DNA from: Pyronema omphalodes | Lineage: Eukaryota; Ascomycota; Pezizomycetes; Pezizales; Pyronemataceae | Direction: 5' to 3' | Length of the DNA stretch: 64,000 nt | NCBI GenBank assembly: GCA_024516155.1 | Contig: JAJJXM010000046.1 | Location: 434,001 to 498,000 of the forward strand | In this document: one piece after another, positions 48,430 to 61,628 of the stretch | Numbering within the stretch: the stretch's first letter is position 1 | Layout of the letters: each line of letters starts with the position of its first letter | The notes under the pieces: model-generated | Seen by the model: only the letters and a program-made list of their open reading frames with translations | What the model was told of the DNA's origin: nothing | Databases searched by the model: none | Translations under genes and position numbers: made by a program

Positions 48430-48765
48430 CTGTTCGTACGTCACGTTTAGCTAGCTAGCTAAATAACCTACATACCACGACAACTAGATAAGTTGATAAT
48501 TTTCTCGCCTTTTTTTTCGCTTCCCTACGCTTTTTACCCCTCATTTAATCGTCTCCCTCTGCATATATAAGCTCTAGTTTTTACAGCGTACATAGCGGGT
48601 GGCGTTGCGTGGCGACTGCGATGTTGCGATGTTGCGATGTTATGCGCGGGTAAAGGCTTGCTAGAATGCCAGCATACCAGCTACATCAGATGAGCCTTAT
48701 GTATCCTTACGAGCTCTACCTATACCAATCAGGATAGAGAGGTGACTTTACTGTATGCATGTGTG

Positions 48766-48856
48766 TATGGGTATGATGGTGATGGTGATGGGTATGATGG
48801 GATGGTGATGGTGATGGTGATGGGTATGATGGGATGGTGATGGGATGATGATGAGT
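48766..48856. repeat. GGTGAT/GGTATGAT compound array
   Basis: Interleaved ATGGTG and GGGTATGAT units over 90 bp. Confidence 0.8.
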
Positions 48857-49162
48857 TGTGGGAGGGGTTTGATTGATGTTGATATATAGGATATCAATGG
48901 GGTATCAATGGGGTATCAATATCAGTATTCATAGCTAGGCGATATTATCGATACATGGTAAAATTGTAATCAGTATCCCTATCAATATCAATATCAATAT
49001 CAATAACTCTTTCAATCGCCCATGCCCATGCCCATGTCGGTGTCGGTTCAAATCCTTATACAAATAAACAAATAATCACGGGATACGAATCTTTAGTTAT
49101 TCTTTAATTCTCTATCTATCTCTATATATATCTCCATATTCCCATTCCGTCCCTCTATCCTA

Positions 49163-49230
49163 CTCTATTCTCTCTATTCTCTCTATTCTCTCTATTCTCT
49201 CTATTCTCTCTATTCTCCCCATTCTCTCTA
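49163..49230. repeat. TATTCTCTC 9-bp array
   Basis: About seven copies of a pyrimidine-rich nonamer. Confidence 0.85.
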
Positions 49231-49447
49231 TCTCTATCCTACTATATCTCTACTCTACTCTATATATATCTCAATCTATATCTCAATCTATTTACACCAG
49301 ATTAGATATTCCCAACTCAATATCTAAGCGGATATACATATGGTGTTCTCACTGATACAAAATTGATATCACCCGTCATACACTCACTGATATACCGACA
49401 CCGATATACCGAGAACCCGAGAGCCCGAGAACCCACCGAATAAAGGA

Positions 49448-49494
49448 ACGCAGGAACGCAGGAACGCAGGAACAAAGGAACAAAGGAACAAAGG
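49448..49494. repeat. GGAACGCA/GGAACAAA 8-bp array
   Basis: Three GGAACGCA units change to three GGAACAAA units. Confidence 0.85.
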
Positions 49495-49848
49495 ATATGA
49501 TAGAAAAAAAAATAACAATGGTTTGCATACGGGAGTTTTTGTTTGTAGTTACATATGTAAGTAAGTTAATTATAATAATACTCAGCACTCATCATTCAGC
49601 ACTCCGCACTCCGCACTCATCATCATCATCAAAAATCAAAACAAAAATCAAAAATCAAGAAAGCAAAAACAAAAAAAAATCAAAACAAAAAAAAGGTGGG
49701 AGAAAAAAAAAAAAAAAAAAAACAATACTTGCAGTAAATTTCCCAAGCCATATAAGCTCGAAAAAGGACTCAATCCCTAAAATCAATGAAGAAAATATTG
49801 AAGAAAAAGTGATAGATGTAGAGATCTTGGAAGGTAAGTTGGGGTACT

Positions 49849-49913
49849 GTATTCTGTATTCTGTATTCTGTATTCTGTATTCTGTATTCTGTATCTGTAT
49901 TCTGTATTCTGTA
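49849..49913. repeat. TATTCTG 7-bp array
   Basis: About nine heptamers with one shortened unit. Confidence 0.85.
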
Positions 49914-52083
49914 AAGTAAGAGCAATTATTGACGCTGTACTTGAATACCAATTCCCAGATTTCCGAATCCCCAGATCCCCAGAACTTCAATCCATTTCCT
50001 TTCCATTTCTTTTCCTTTCCTTTCATCACACCGCGGTCCTTTGCGCTCTCTTATGTAGTACTCTTTTACATAATCTACCTCCATACCTCCATATCGCCAC
50101 CCTCAACCCCATCGCAACCGCAATCGCACGCCCTCAAAGCTCAAGCCGGAGATGACGCCGCTATCCCGCTATCTAAACCCCAAACGAAAGTCTAGAGTTC
50201 GCCACTCACCAGTGTTGGTCGCTTAGCTTTTCGTGGGCGGGGGATATACTGGGATGGTGTGCAGGGGTTGGGGGGGGATGGGTGTGCAGGGGACAGGGGA
50301 TGGCGGATGAGTAAGCAGTTCCAGTTTGCAGCTGTGGTAAGGGGGGGGGGGGGGGACAAGGGATGCGACGGGCTCCTGCGACCAGCTACATATATACCAA
50401 CTACATACCAGCTTCCGAAAGGGTTTTTCGGAGATAATAAGCTTCTGTTAAAGTTGTAAAGTTGTAGTCAGTGGTAGTCATCAAGTTGTAAAGTTGTAAA
50501 GTTATAAAATCATAAGTTCTCGAGTGCGCCCTTCGCACACACAGGGAGGATTCCTTGCTTGCTTGCCTGTTGATGATCGGATGAGGGATCTGGTGTTGGA
50601 TAATTGGATAAACTGGGATGAGTGGTGATCGGATGAGCGATCATATCGTTTATCCCTGTTACTTTCTGCTTTGCTGCAGTGCAGACCACCACCACCAGTG
50701 ACGCAAGCGGATGCGGATGTGGATGTGGATGTGTGCCTGTTGCTGTTAAGTTGCTGTTAAGTTGTTTATGTGGCTTTTATGCATTTGATGCATTCGCTTG
50801 ATGATCGCGGTGCATAGGGCTATGGATTGGCTATTGGGAATTGGTCATTGGGAATTTGTAATGTCTATCCACCCTCAATGATGTAGAGATGCATATATGG
50901 TGCATACTACAAAAGCATACATAGGACACTTATCTTGTCGTGTGTGGATGAGAATATTTTAAACCGGAAACTTATGTACATAGATGCATCCACATCATTC
51001 ACGGCCACTATACATATGTATAACTCCTGCGTATATATGAGGAAAATATGTCTCATGCAGAAGAAATATGTGTGATCGTCTTGAGTTTTTTTTGTTGCTT
51101 TTTTTTTGTTTCTCCGTTTGTCCTTTGATGAGGATGGGAAGGAAGGAAGGATTGATTGTTTTTTGCTTGTGAATTTTTGTGAGGTTTTGTGATGCTGGAA
51201 ATATCTTGAGAGGGCCTTTTGCCCCCATACCTCATCCCCCATAATCCCCATACCCCATTACAGGCACCCCCCCTCGTGCCGCGCGCACCATGACGTCCAG
51301 TATACCGGGTTCTCACCGTTGTCGCCGTTCTCACAGCCCGCCTGTCAAGCTTCAACAAAGAAACTAAACGAGACACAGCCACCATATATATGGGCTTGCA
51401 TCACTAAAAATCCTTTTTGCTAGCTGAATAAAATAAATAATAATTAAACCTCTCTTGGCCGGGAGTTGATCGTGAGCTCGTTCATTCACTTTTTACAGCC
51501 AGCCAGCAAGAGGCGCCTCCCTTCCAAGAAGTTCCGCCTTGTCCTCCCCTTACCAAGACCAGCTTGCATAAACAGCCTTTCCGCTGTTTTTCTCTGTTCC
51601 GCTGTGCTCGCTGCTGCATCCAACACCACCACCTTTCTCTCCAACTTACAAAGAGAAAAGAAACAGAATCCCGAAATTTCAGAATTCAATTGAGCAACCG
51701 TTGAAGGAGTAACCCGTGCTTGCTTCCTTCTTTCTGCTCTGCTCGCGACAACGCCAAGGATCACCAAGCGACCCAAAGCAGCGACGGACGTCCCAAGACC
51801 CCAGTTTCAACCAGGGAAACGAACCTCTTTTTAAACCCCCCCAAGCACCCCCCCCCTTCGCGAGGCCACGCAAGACATCTCCCCAAAAAGTTATCCCAAG
51901 CCGTTCGTCCCGCACGCAAGACACCAAAACTACACCGCATTGCGACGTTTTTCTGATTACATTCGTCTCTATCGCTGGTCCTGACCCTGATTAGAAGAGC
52001 ACCAAAACTACTGACCCATCCAGCAGCGCTCGACCATCACGCGTTGGTTGGTTAATCACCAAGCGGGTCAACTTTGAAGAAAA

Positions 52084-55000
52084 ATGGATACCCGCGACCC
52101 CCCTCCTCCGGGGTTATCTGCGGCGATACAACAGCAGCAGTATCAACAGCAGAATCTGGAGAATCAACAGCAACCTACTCCTCATGAATTGATGGAAGAG
52201 GCTAGGAAACAGGGTGTTCCTGCGTTCGAGTTTCCCCCGGATGCGACCCCGAGTCAAAAGGCTGCCGAGGCTAGGAAGGTGCGTTCTGCACTCGCTGTGT
52301 GATTCTATGTGTGTGTGATGCGGTTTTTGAGATTGGGGATTTGCACGGTGCGGATGCGGGTGCGGGTGCGGACTCCCAAGGTTGCTTGCTTGCTTGCTGT
52401 GGCTGCTCTGGCTGCCCTGACTGCCCCGACTGCTCTGGCTGCTCAGGGCTGCTCAGGCTACAGCTCCCAAGGACGCGGGTACTGTATCAGCTCAGCTGTA
52501 AAAGTTGATGAGACTTCCATACTCTACTCTACTCCCCCGAATGAAGCCCAAAGCGAGCAGCACCCGCCGTCGCCCTTACGTGGACAGTCCACCTCCATAC
52601 CGTCCGTGCAAACATCCCTAATCGCAAGGAGGCAGCATATCCAAGACCCCCCTCACAAAAAACTAACGGATCGTTCCCAATTTTTTTTCTAGGCAATCCC
52701 TCCAGGACTAGATCTTTCAAAAGCTAAAGCCACTGTTCAAGCCGCTCATTCTGGCGACGCGATCGTATCTGACCTTGTGAGATCTCCTCCTTTTTTAGTT
52801 TGAGTTTCTACATACTTGCGGAAGTACAGTCGGTGGTAGTACTCGTCTGGTGGTCTTTTTTTACCCCGATTCAGAGAAGCGTCGTCATACTGTTTCACTA
52901 CAGATAGATTACTATTCTCCTACAAAACCCCCGATTATCCCCCAGATTGAGTTACTGACCGAAACTCTGTGAATTATACAGGACGGCGAAGGTGCTGCCG
53001 CAGATATGCCACCCACAGCTGCAGCGACAAACGGTGCGACTGCGACGAACGGCGCTACAAATGGTGCTTCCCCGGTTACTACTGTTGCGACTGCGAATGG
53101 AGAAAAGAGTGGATTTGTGAATGGATTCCCTAAGGCTGGTGATGGAGAATGGGAGAGGACTGGATGGGAACCGAGATTTGGTTCGGTAAACGACGCTCTG
53201 GGTCTTAACAAGGCAGACGCCGTTGTGGATCACCAAACCTTTGTCGAGGCGAATCTTGATGAAAAGTTCTTTGGAGGTGAGCGCGGCGATGAGCTCGAGG
53301 TTGATGACGACGAGCTAATGAGATCCCAGAATGGTGGCATAATGCCGGTATTATCGCTTTCGCTTGTCTTTCTACCTGGTTCATTACCAAAGTCGGTCTC
53401 GGATTGGGATGGGTTATCATCATCGGATCGATTTGTGCTACATACTACCGTACCTCCATTCGTCGGGTTCGCAGAAATGTTCGCGACGATATCAACAGGG
53501 AAATGGCAAAGGTTCGCTTGGATTCGGATGTCGAGACTTTGGAATGGATGAACTCGTTTGTCGTCAAGTTCTGGCCGATCTACCAACCTGTCATGGCTGC
53601 GACTATTATCAACATTGCGGATGGAATTCTTGCGGCGCAAACCCCTGGTTTCCTCGACTCTATTCGTCTCTCGGAATTTACTCTCGGAACTAAACCCCCT
53701 AGAATTGACAGCGTCAAGACTTACCCCAAGACTGAGGATGACATGGTTGAGATGGACTGGGCTTTCAGTTTCACTCCTAACGACACTGCCGATTTGACCT
53801 CCAGGCAAATCAAGAACAAGATTAACCCCAAGATTGTCCTCGAAGTCCGTGTTGGAAAGGGTATTGCCTCCAAGGGAATTCCGATTATTCTTGAAGATAT
53901 GGCTTTCTCCGGTACTATGAAGATCAAGATGAAGCTCCAAATTCCGTTCCCCCACATTGAGAAGGTTGATGTGTGCTTCCTCGGTCGTCCTACTTTCGAC
54001 TACGTTCTCAAGCCTCTCGGAGGAGACACCTTCGGATTCGATATTGGATTCCTTCCCGGTCTCTCTGGCTTCATTCAGGAGCAGATTCACGCTAACCTTG
54101 GTCCTATGTTTTACGCTCCCAACGTTTTTACTCTTAACATCGCACAGATGCTCGGAGGTGCCCCTATCGACACTGCTATCGGAGTCCTCGCTGTTACCAT
54201 CCACCGCGCTCACGGTCTCAAGAACCCCGACAAGTTCTCCGGAACCCCCGATCCTTACGCCGTCGTTTCTATCGATAACCGTGTCGAGCTCGCCCGTACC
54301 AAGACTATTCACGAATCTGCTGATCCCAAATGGAACGAGACCAAGTACATCATTGTTACCAACCTTAACGAGTCTCTTACTCTCCAGGTATTTGACTACA
54401 ACGAAATCCGTAAGGACAAGGAATTGGGAGTTGCTACTTTCGGTTTGGACGCTTTGAAGGATGAGCCCGAGCACGAGAACCTCAACATTCCCGTTATGAG
54501 CAATGGAAAGAACCGCGGTCAATTGATGTTTGATGTTCGTTTCTTCCCCGTTTTGGAGGGACGTACTCTCGAGGATGGAACCAAGGAACCTGCCCCTGAA
54601 AGCAACTCTGGAATCGTTCGTTTCACTATCCACCAGGCTAAGGACCTCGACGCAAGCAAGTCGATGGTTGGATTGTTGTCTCCTTACTCTCAGATGACTC
54701 TTAACAACCGTGTTGTTCACACTACCAAGACTATGAAGCGTAAGAATGACCCTGTTTGGGAGGAGTCTCACGAGATGCTCGTTACCAACCGCAAGGCCTG
54801 CAAACTTGGTGTTGTTATCAAGGATGAGCGTGGTTTCGTCGATGACCCAATTCTCGGAAAATACCAGATCAAGCTTCAGGACCTTTTGGCCAGCAAGGAG
54901 AAGGGTGTTGAATGGTTCAACCTCGTTGGTGCAAAGACTGGAAAGGTCAAGATTACCGCCCAGTGGAAGCCTGTTGCTGTTAAGGGAATTGCCGGAACTG

Positions 55001-57642
55001 GTGGTTACATCACTCCCATTGGTGTTATGCGTCTTCACTTCATCTCCGCCAAGGAGCTTCGTAACCTCGAGGCTCTTGGAAAATCTGACCCCTACGTTCG
55101 TGTCCTCCTTGGAGGTGTCGAGAAAGCTCGCTCTGTTACCTTTGAAAACGACCTCAACCCTGAGTGGGACGAAGTCCTTTACGTTCCCGTTCACTCTGAG
55201 AAGGAGAAGCTTCTTTTCGAGGTTATGGACCAAGAGAACCTCGGAAAGGACCGTTCCCTTGGAGCCGTCGAGCTTGACCTTCACGACTACATTAAGACTG
55301 ATGAATCTGGCCTTTACCAAGTCCACGACGAGAAGCGCCAGAGATCTGATGGTTTGCTCCTTGGAAAGAAGGGTAATGTTAAAGGATACCTTAACTACAC
55401 TGCTGCTTTCTACCCCTGTCTTAACATTGCCGACCCTGAGGAAGAGGAGGAGGAGAAGAAACTTGCCGAGCTTGAGAACCAGGTTACCGGACAGGCTACT
55501 ACTGCTCCCGCTGTTGCCCCTGCTGCTGAAAAGGCTCCTTCGATTAACCTCGAGGCACCCGCTAATGCTGCCGCCGCTGCTGCTGGAACTGGTGATGTCC
55601 CTCCCTTGTCCCCTGCTTTCTCGGTCTCTACTATGGAAGATACTTCCGCTCCCAAGGCCCCTCCCAAGTTGCATCTTACCCCCGAGGAACTCGTCAAGTA
55701 CGATTCCGGTCTTATTATCTTCCGTTTCATTGATGGTCAGCTCGCTCATAAGGATTGTTACCTTGAGGTTGTCATGGATGACATGTTGTTCCCTGCATTC
55801 TCTAGTGCCAGAATTAGGAGTAAGAACATGAGGTTTGATGAGATTGGTGATGCGATGGTTAGAGAGCTTGAGTTTTCCCAAATTACCCTTAGGTTGAGAG
55901 AGCATGGTGAGGATGGCGAGGACTCTGTTCTTGCTAAGCTTACTGGTTCCACTTTGGAGACTTTGAAGATGTGTCTTGTAAGTTTTTCGCAATTTGTCCC
56001 TATCATGAGGTAGCACTCGGTATTGGGAGGACAGGTTCACTAACGCAACGCTTTTTAGAACAACCCCACTGTTTTAACTCTCAGGAACAAGGACGGCGAA
56101 GAATCCCGTATCAAGGTTTCCCTCAAGTACATCCCCGTTCAAATGAAGCTTGCCGCTATGGAGTCCATCAGCAACATGGGAACCCTCCGTGTTGACATTC
56201 TTGATGCCGCCAATCTTCCTGCTGCCGACCGCAATGGAAAATCTGACCCCTTCTGTGTTTTTGAACTCGATGGTAAGGAGGTACACAAGACCCAGGTTCA
56301 GAAGAAGACTCTTCACCCTGCATGGAATGAAGTTTTCGAGGCAAAGATTGCATCTCGTGTTGCTGCCAAGTTTAGCGTCGAGGTTTTTGATTGGGATGCC
56401 ACTTCTAAGGTCTGTTTACCCCCTCCCGCCTAGGTGGTGTTTTCGAGCTCGTGGCATAGAACATGAGCTCCACCCTCCCCAACCCCTGGCTGACCGACAA
56501 AACAGGCCGATTTCCTTGGAAAGACTGACATTGACCTAACCTCCATTGACCCCTTTAACCCTCAAACTTTTGTCTACAAGCTCGTTGGCAAGAAGGGTGA
56601 GGCTGGTAAATTCGGAGAGCTACGCCTTCGCATGGTTTTCAAGCCTGATTACGTTACCCGTACCCGTCAAGGATCCTCTACATTCCACGGTACCTTTGCC
56701 GCCCCTGGTAAATTGGTTACCGGAGTTGCTGGAGCACCCTTAAAGGTTGGAGGCTTCGCAGTAGGAGGTATTAGCAAGGGAGCCAACTTTATCAAGAAGA
56801 ACACTTTTGGAAGGAATAGAACTAACACCCAAGGAACTGGGGATATTGAAATTGTCGAACCAGAGTTGGAGCGTACTACTACTCAACCCGGAAACGGTTT
56901 CCCCCCTATCGGTTCTGGAAGTAGACCCAAGTCTTCCGGTTCCGGTGCTAGAAATGATGGCGCTAATGACTCACGACTTTCTACCCCCGAGCGCGATGGT
57001 CGTTCGGCTTTGTCTCCTTCTTCGGCTTTCGGCGCTTCTCCTCATGCTAGAAGCCGCTCTACTAGCTCGCAACACACTTTACCAGGTGCTGGTGGACCTG
57101 GATCGGCGGAATCGGGAACTGCGACAATTCGCGTTGTTTCCGCTAGTGGTTACCCCGCAGGAACGAATGTTCAAGTCCGTATTCGATCTTTGGAGAAAGG
57201 CAAGGATCTTCTTAAAACCAAGACTATCAAAACACCAAACAACGCAGGAGAATGGGTACTCGATGAGAGCATTTCTATCCAAGCTTTGGCTTCAGCACAA
57301 TACAAGGTCTCGGTTAAGGATAATCATCTTTTCAAGGATGAGGAGATGGGAGAAGGATTATTCGTGGTGGATGACAGTAATCCAAACGGTGGAGAAGTCA
57401 CAGTACAAGTCGGTATGGGAACTGTCAGGTTGAGGACGGCGTTTAAGGTTGGTTCACCCGGAGTCCCTGGGAGTGGTGGTGGAGGTGTTGGTAGCGGTAG
57501 TAGTGCTGCAGTAGGAAGTGGAACCCTTGGTCTAGGTTCTGGAAATATTTTTGGTAGACCAAGTGGGGAAACTTCAAGAGGAGGGGATGAGGTGAAGAAG
57601 AAGGGGGGTGGTCTTTTGAGAAGAGGTTTGCTGAAGAAGTAG
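52084..57642 (+). CDS. Tricalbin (SMP and multiple C2 domains)
   Basis: Six exons are inferred: 52084-52278, 52693-52776, 52982-53276, 53330-55977, 56059-56409 and 56506-57642. All join in phase, giving 1569 residues. A Gln/Pro- then Ala/Asn/Thr-rich N-terminus (about 190 residues) is followed by a hydrophobic hairpin (IIAFACLSTWFI...GWVIIIGSICATYY, about 195-232). The SMP lipid-transfer domain spans about 257-460, followed by C2 domains: C2A (VLAVTIHRAHGLKN...), C2B, C2C (MRLHFISAKELRN...GKSDPYVRVLL), a diverged C2D, and C2E (LRVDILDAANLPAADRNGKSDP). A final C2-like segment precedes a Gly/Ser tail ending in a basic stretch. Tricalbins tether cortical ER to the plasma membrane and move lipids, with Ca2+-dependent C2 binding. 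Exon 4 has strong codon bias, suggesting high expression. Confidence 0.93.
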
Positions 57643-57941
57643 TAGGGATCGAGATAAAAAAAAAACATGTCATCGACTGCTTTAAGATAGCGGGCGTTTA
57701 CGTTTTCTTTTCTTTTCTTTTTTTTTATTTTTTATTTTGCGCTGAGGAAAGAGTCTGGGGGTTTTCAATACCTAGACTGGACGGGATTGCACTGGCCGAA
57801 CGATGTGGCTGGTTAGGTGCTGGTCGGTTGGTTGGTGGGGTTTTCTTGCAATGCGATGCAATTAGGGTTTGAGAATATATAAGCTATGCATAAAGGATAT
57901 GGTATGGAAAGGGTATGATTGCAGTTGCGGAAATTTGGAAA

Positions 57942-57972
<31 letters not shown>

Positions 57973-58170
57973 TGGTACGTTGGGTGTTTTTTTTGTTTGA
58001 GAGTCGGATAAAAAAATGATACGACAATGGTTCTTTTTCTTTTTCTTTTCTTTTCTGTTTTTTGAAGCTTGTTTTTTTGAAGCTTGTTTTTTTTAAAGCT
58101 TGTTGCTTGTTTTTAAGTACTGTATGTTGTTATTGTTGTTGTATACGTATATTTTTTTGAGATTTTATTG

Positions 58171-58250
58171 TTGTGTTGTATTGTGTCGTGTTGTGTTGTG
58201 TTGTGTTGTGTTGTGTTGTGTTGTGTTGTGTTGTGTTGTGTTGTTGTGTT
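58171..58250. repeat. GTGTT pentanucleotide array
   Basis: About 15 units, ending in a T run. Confidence 0.9.
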
Positions 58251-58399
58251 TTTTTTTTTTTGAAATATACCCCCCCCCCCCCCCCCTTTTTTTTTTTTCT
58301 CTTAAACGCATGATTCGATGGTTGGTTTACGCGGACTTTGCAAAAATAATATATATATGGAATAATCTTTTTTTCTCCTTTTTTTTTGATGTCGTTTTT

Positions 58400-58481
58400 G
58401 ATGGATGGATGGATGGATGGATGGATGGATGGATGGATGGATGGATGGATGGATGGATGGATGGATGGATGGATGGATGGA
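58400..58481. repeat. GGAT array, about 20 units
   Basis: Uninterrupted tetranucleotide run. Confidence 0.95.
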
Positions 58482-58533
58482 TTTTGATTGCTGTGGTTTT
58501 TGATTGATGTTTTTGATTGCTGTTTTTATCTAT

Positions 58534-58680
58534 CCCATCTATCTCGTCATCTATCTCGTCATCTATCTCGTCATCTATCTCGTCATTTATCTATGCTTCC
58601 ATCTATGCTTCCATCTATGCTTCCATCTATGCTTCCATCTATGCTTCCATCTATCTATGCTTCCATCTATGCTTCCATGG
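58534..58680. repeat. 12-bp compound array
   Basis: About four CATCTATCTCGT units switch to about seven GCTTCCATCTAT units sharing the CATCTAT core. Confidence 0.9.
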
Positions 58681-58770
58681 TTCTATCCCTCCATCCCCCC
58701 CCTCCCTCCACCACCAGCATGCATCTCCCCCCCGCCATTCCCCCCCCCCCCCCCCCCTCCCTCCACCACC

Positions 58771-58892
58771 AGCAAAAACCCAGCAAAACCCCAACAAAAA
58801 CCCAGCAAAAACCCAACAAAAACCCAGCAAAAACCCAGCAAAAACCCAGCAAAAACCCAGCAAAAACCCAGCAAAAACCCAGCAAAAACCCA
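58771..58892. repeat. CAGCAAAAACC 11-bp array
   Basis: About eleven copies of an 11-mer, with a few CAACAAAAACC variants. Confidence 0.9.
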
Positions 58893-59262
58893 GGAAATAG
58901 TGCTGAGTGCTGGGTAATGGGTAATGGTTTCGGTCCCTCGGTCCCTGTTATAACTTATGGGCTGGATATGGTATTTTTGGGGTGGTGGTGGTGGGTGGGG
59001 TGGTTGGTTGGTGGTTGGTGGTTGTGGTTGTGGGTGGGTGGGGTGGGTTGTATCCACGATTCCACGATTCTATGGTAACTTTCCAGCTGTCGTTTCCAGC
59101 TGTCGTTTCTAATTTCCGACTTCTTATGCCCGAGCACTCTAGTCTCTAGTCTCTAGATGCCTATATCTTTTCGATTCTTTTCGTAGTATAAACTTATAAA
59201 GTTCCCGGACATAAAATTAGGGTAGGCTTGGGGGTATTTAGTATTTAGTATTTTTTTGATAT

Positions 59263-59408
59263 GTTGTTGATTGTTGATTGTTGTTGATTGTTGTTGATTG
59301 ATTGTTGTTGATTGTTGATTGTTGTTGTTGATTGATGTGTTGTTGATTGTTGATTGTTGTTGTTGTTGTTGATGTTGTTGATTGTTGTGTTGTTGTGTTG
59401 TTGATGTG
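59263..59408. repeat. TTGATTGTTG-type array
   Basis: Irregular mixture of GTTGATT and GTT units. Confidence 0.8.
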
Positions 59409-59542
59409 TTTAAGGATGGATTAAGGATGGATTAAGGATTAAGGAAGGATCAAGGATTAAGGTGTGGGTTGTATTGTATTGTATTGTATTGTACTGACTG
59501 ACTGACTGAGGTATCATAGATTTCTTGTGTTTCCTTCGTGGT

Positions 59543-59670
59543 GCTACTATACTATTATACTACTATGCTACTATACTACTATACTACTATACTACTATAC
59601 TACTATACTACTATGCTACTAAGCTACTATACTACTATACTACTATACTACTATACTACTATACTACTAT
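59543..59670. repeat. ACTATACT 8-bp array
   Basis: About 16 octamer units with TATTATAC and ATGCT variants. Confidence 0.9.
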
Positions 59671-59776
59671 GTATGTAAGTTATGATATCTTTTTGTCGTT
59701 TTGCTGGGTGTATGGGATGCTGGGTGTATGGGATAGATTTGTTTTTTTTTTTTTTTTTTTCATCAGTACTGAGTAG

Positions 59777-59911
59777 GGATATGGTGGATATGGTGGATAT
59801 GGTGGATATGGTGGATATGGTGGATATGGTGGATATGGTGGATATGGTGGATATGGTGGATATGGTGGATATGGTGGATATGGTGGATATGGTGGATATG
59901 GTGGATATGGT
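59777..59911. repeat. GGATATGGT 9-bp array, about 15 units
   Basis: Near-perfect nonamer repeat following a T run. Confidence 0.95.
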
Positions 59912-60270
59912 TGCAACTTATGGGAATGGGATCTCATCATCGTTGTTGTTGTCGTTGTCGTTGTTGTTGTCGTTATCTCCATTATTGCATTATTGCTGCG
60001 ATCATCATCATCGTTATCTCCATTGTTGCATTATTGCTGCAATCATCAACAGGAAGATCTTTAAATAAATCAAAGGCGTTATCTAATTATTTCAGAGTCC
60101 AGAGTCGAGAGTCCAGAGTCCAGACTTTCAATGGTGGGGTGTTATTGGAGGCTGGAGGCTGGAACGATATTTCAGTAGGCTAATAAGTGGCATTTTGATT
60201 GGTTGGGAAAGCTAATTTAGATAAGAAAGAGGAGTATTAATTCATGGGAACTCTGGTTTTGGGATAGAAA

Positions 60271-60362
60271 TTGATGGAATTGATGGAATCGACGAAACTT
60301 GATGGAATTGATGGAATTGATGGAATTGATGGAATTGATGGAATTGATGGAATTGATGGAAA
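60271..60362. repeat. GGAATTGAT 9-bp array
   Basis: About ten units, the first two or three diverged. Confidence 0.9.
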
Positions 60363-61628
60363 TCTTTGGAACTTCATAGAGATACGTAACCGAGTACAGT
60401 AACTGACAGTCAGAGACTTTGAATCTAAATCTAAATAGAAAAATTGATGGTTTTGGTGCTTTTTTTTTTTTTTTTTTTTTTTTTTTTTGGTAGGACTCGG
60501 TTGAACGGTTCTGTTGATGTCATTAATAAAAAGCGATATGGAAATTGTTTTTTTTTTTTATGGAAAAAATAAAGTTCGGGGAATGAGGATTTAAGGCATT
60601 ATGAAAATAGATAAACCAAATAAACTGAACAAAGTAAATAAAACAATTCGTCGCAAAAACTCAATCCCCTGCCGACGCGGTAATATAGCTAAGTATCTAG
60701 CTAGCCAGCTACCCCTTAGGCTTTCTATTCAATTCTTAATTTCGAAAGCTTCTTGTTCACATTTCGAGTCTGAAGGTGTTTATAAGCAATGGCACTACCT
60801 TCAGCAACTTCTCGACTGATGGTTTTGGTTTATTTAGCAACTTTGTCCTATGCGCTGATGGATTGATTGATAGATAGATAGATAGATAGATAAATCATGA
60901 AACGGATTCTTACATACATCACATTATGTCTCATATCTTGATTTCTCTGAACTTGAGAACCTTTATTCGGGTTCGGGTTGTTGTTACTGAAATTTCCGGA
61001 TATAGATATACAATCTATTTTTTTATTAGCTTGTTGTTTATTTTTTTTTTATTTTATTTTATTTTTTTTTTTTTGGCTGGTTGGTTGGTTGGTTGATTGG
61101 TTGGTTGGTGAATTAATTATTCCTGCCGCTAGGAATCACGTACCAGGACATATGCCGGTTGTAACAAGCTTTCGTAAACATGGGTATTCGTGGATTTCAG
61201 ATCGCTTTGAAGGGTCTTGTTCCGGCATCTTGGAAACTCGATGATATGATATGATTTGATACCTTGGGAGTTGGCTTGGAAGAGGTGGGGATAGATATAA
61301 GGGTGGTTGGATTAGTTGTAGTTGTAGTTGTAGTTGATGGTGTGGGAAAAAAGAGGTTCGGTGTAAGGAGCGAGTTTTATTGGGGAGTGATAACAGAGGA
61401 AAATTGTATTGTGTTGGCATTCTATAGATAGGATAGTGGGTTATTGTATTGATGGTGATGATTCTGGGTTGTGGTGTAACGTGTTGGATGGGTCATGGGT
61501 TTGGGAGTGGCTTCGTGGATCCTAAGGCTACTCTTAGATACGCGGAAGGAGACATGATAAGTACTAGGGGTACTGTCTTTGATTAATACTAGGAGAATGT
61601 CCATACCGACACGAAAGACAACCAGCAG

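Larger units (their letters stand above)
43649..52083. other. 8.4-kb repeat-rich intergenic
   Basis: No gene is supported. Dozens of short tandem arrays are present and the main ones are listed separately. Others include ATGACC (44533-44557), TTGACAGG (45839-45862), CACTAAA-like (46705-46760), GATATA (47701-47761), ATCATATAG (47998-48060) and TATTCTG (49849-49913). A perfect 11-bp inverted repeat lies at 44801-44836. From about 51460 the sequence becomes the CT/AC-rich leader of the tricalbin gene. Confidence 0.7.
57643..61628. other. 4-kb repeat-rich 3' flank
   Basis: No gene is supported. The stretch is a near-continuous series of simple arrays and homopolymers, including C17 at 58270-58286 and a T run near 60460-60488. 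Frames within arrays (for example repeated MVD or WVFAGFL) are artefacts of the repeats. Confidence 0.7.

Noticed and set aside
48209..48458. Frames of repeated LFIY and ATM units
   Set aside because: Products of the TTTA and GGCTACGAT arrays.
53230..56040. 936-codon open frame antisense to tricalbin
   Set aside because: It is the shadow of a codon-biased exon. Its composition (Ser, Asn, Val, Leu-rich) has no domain, and the sense strand has clear SMP and C2 domains.
58488..59078. Frames with repeated Lys/Gln/Pro or MLPS units
   Set aside because: Direct translations of tandem arrays. No start context or conserved part.
59680..60068. Frames of repeated MVD or PYP units
   Set aside because: Products of the GGATATGGT array only.
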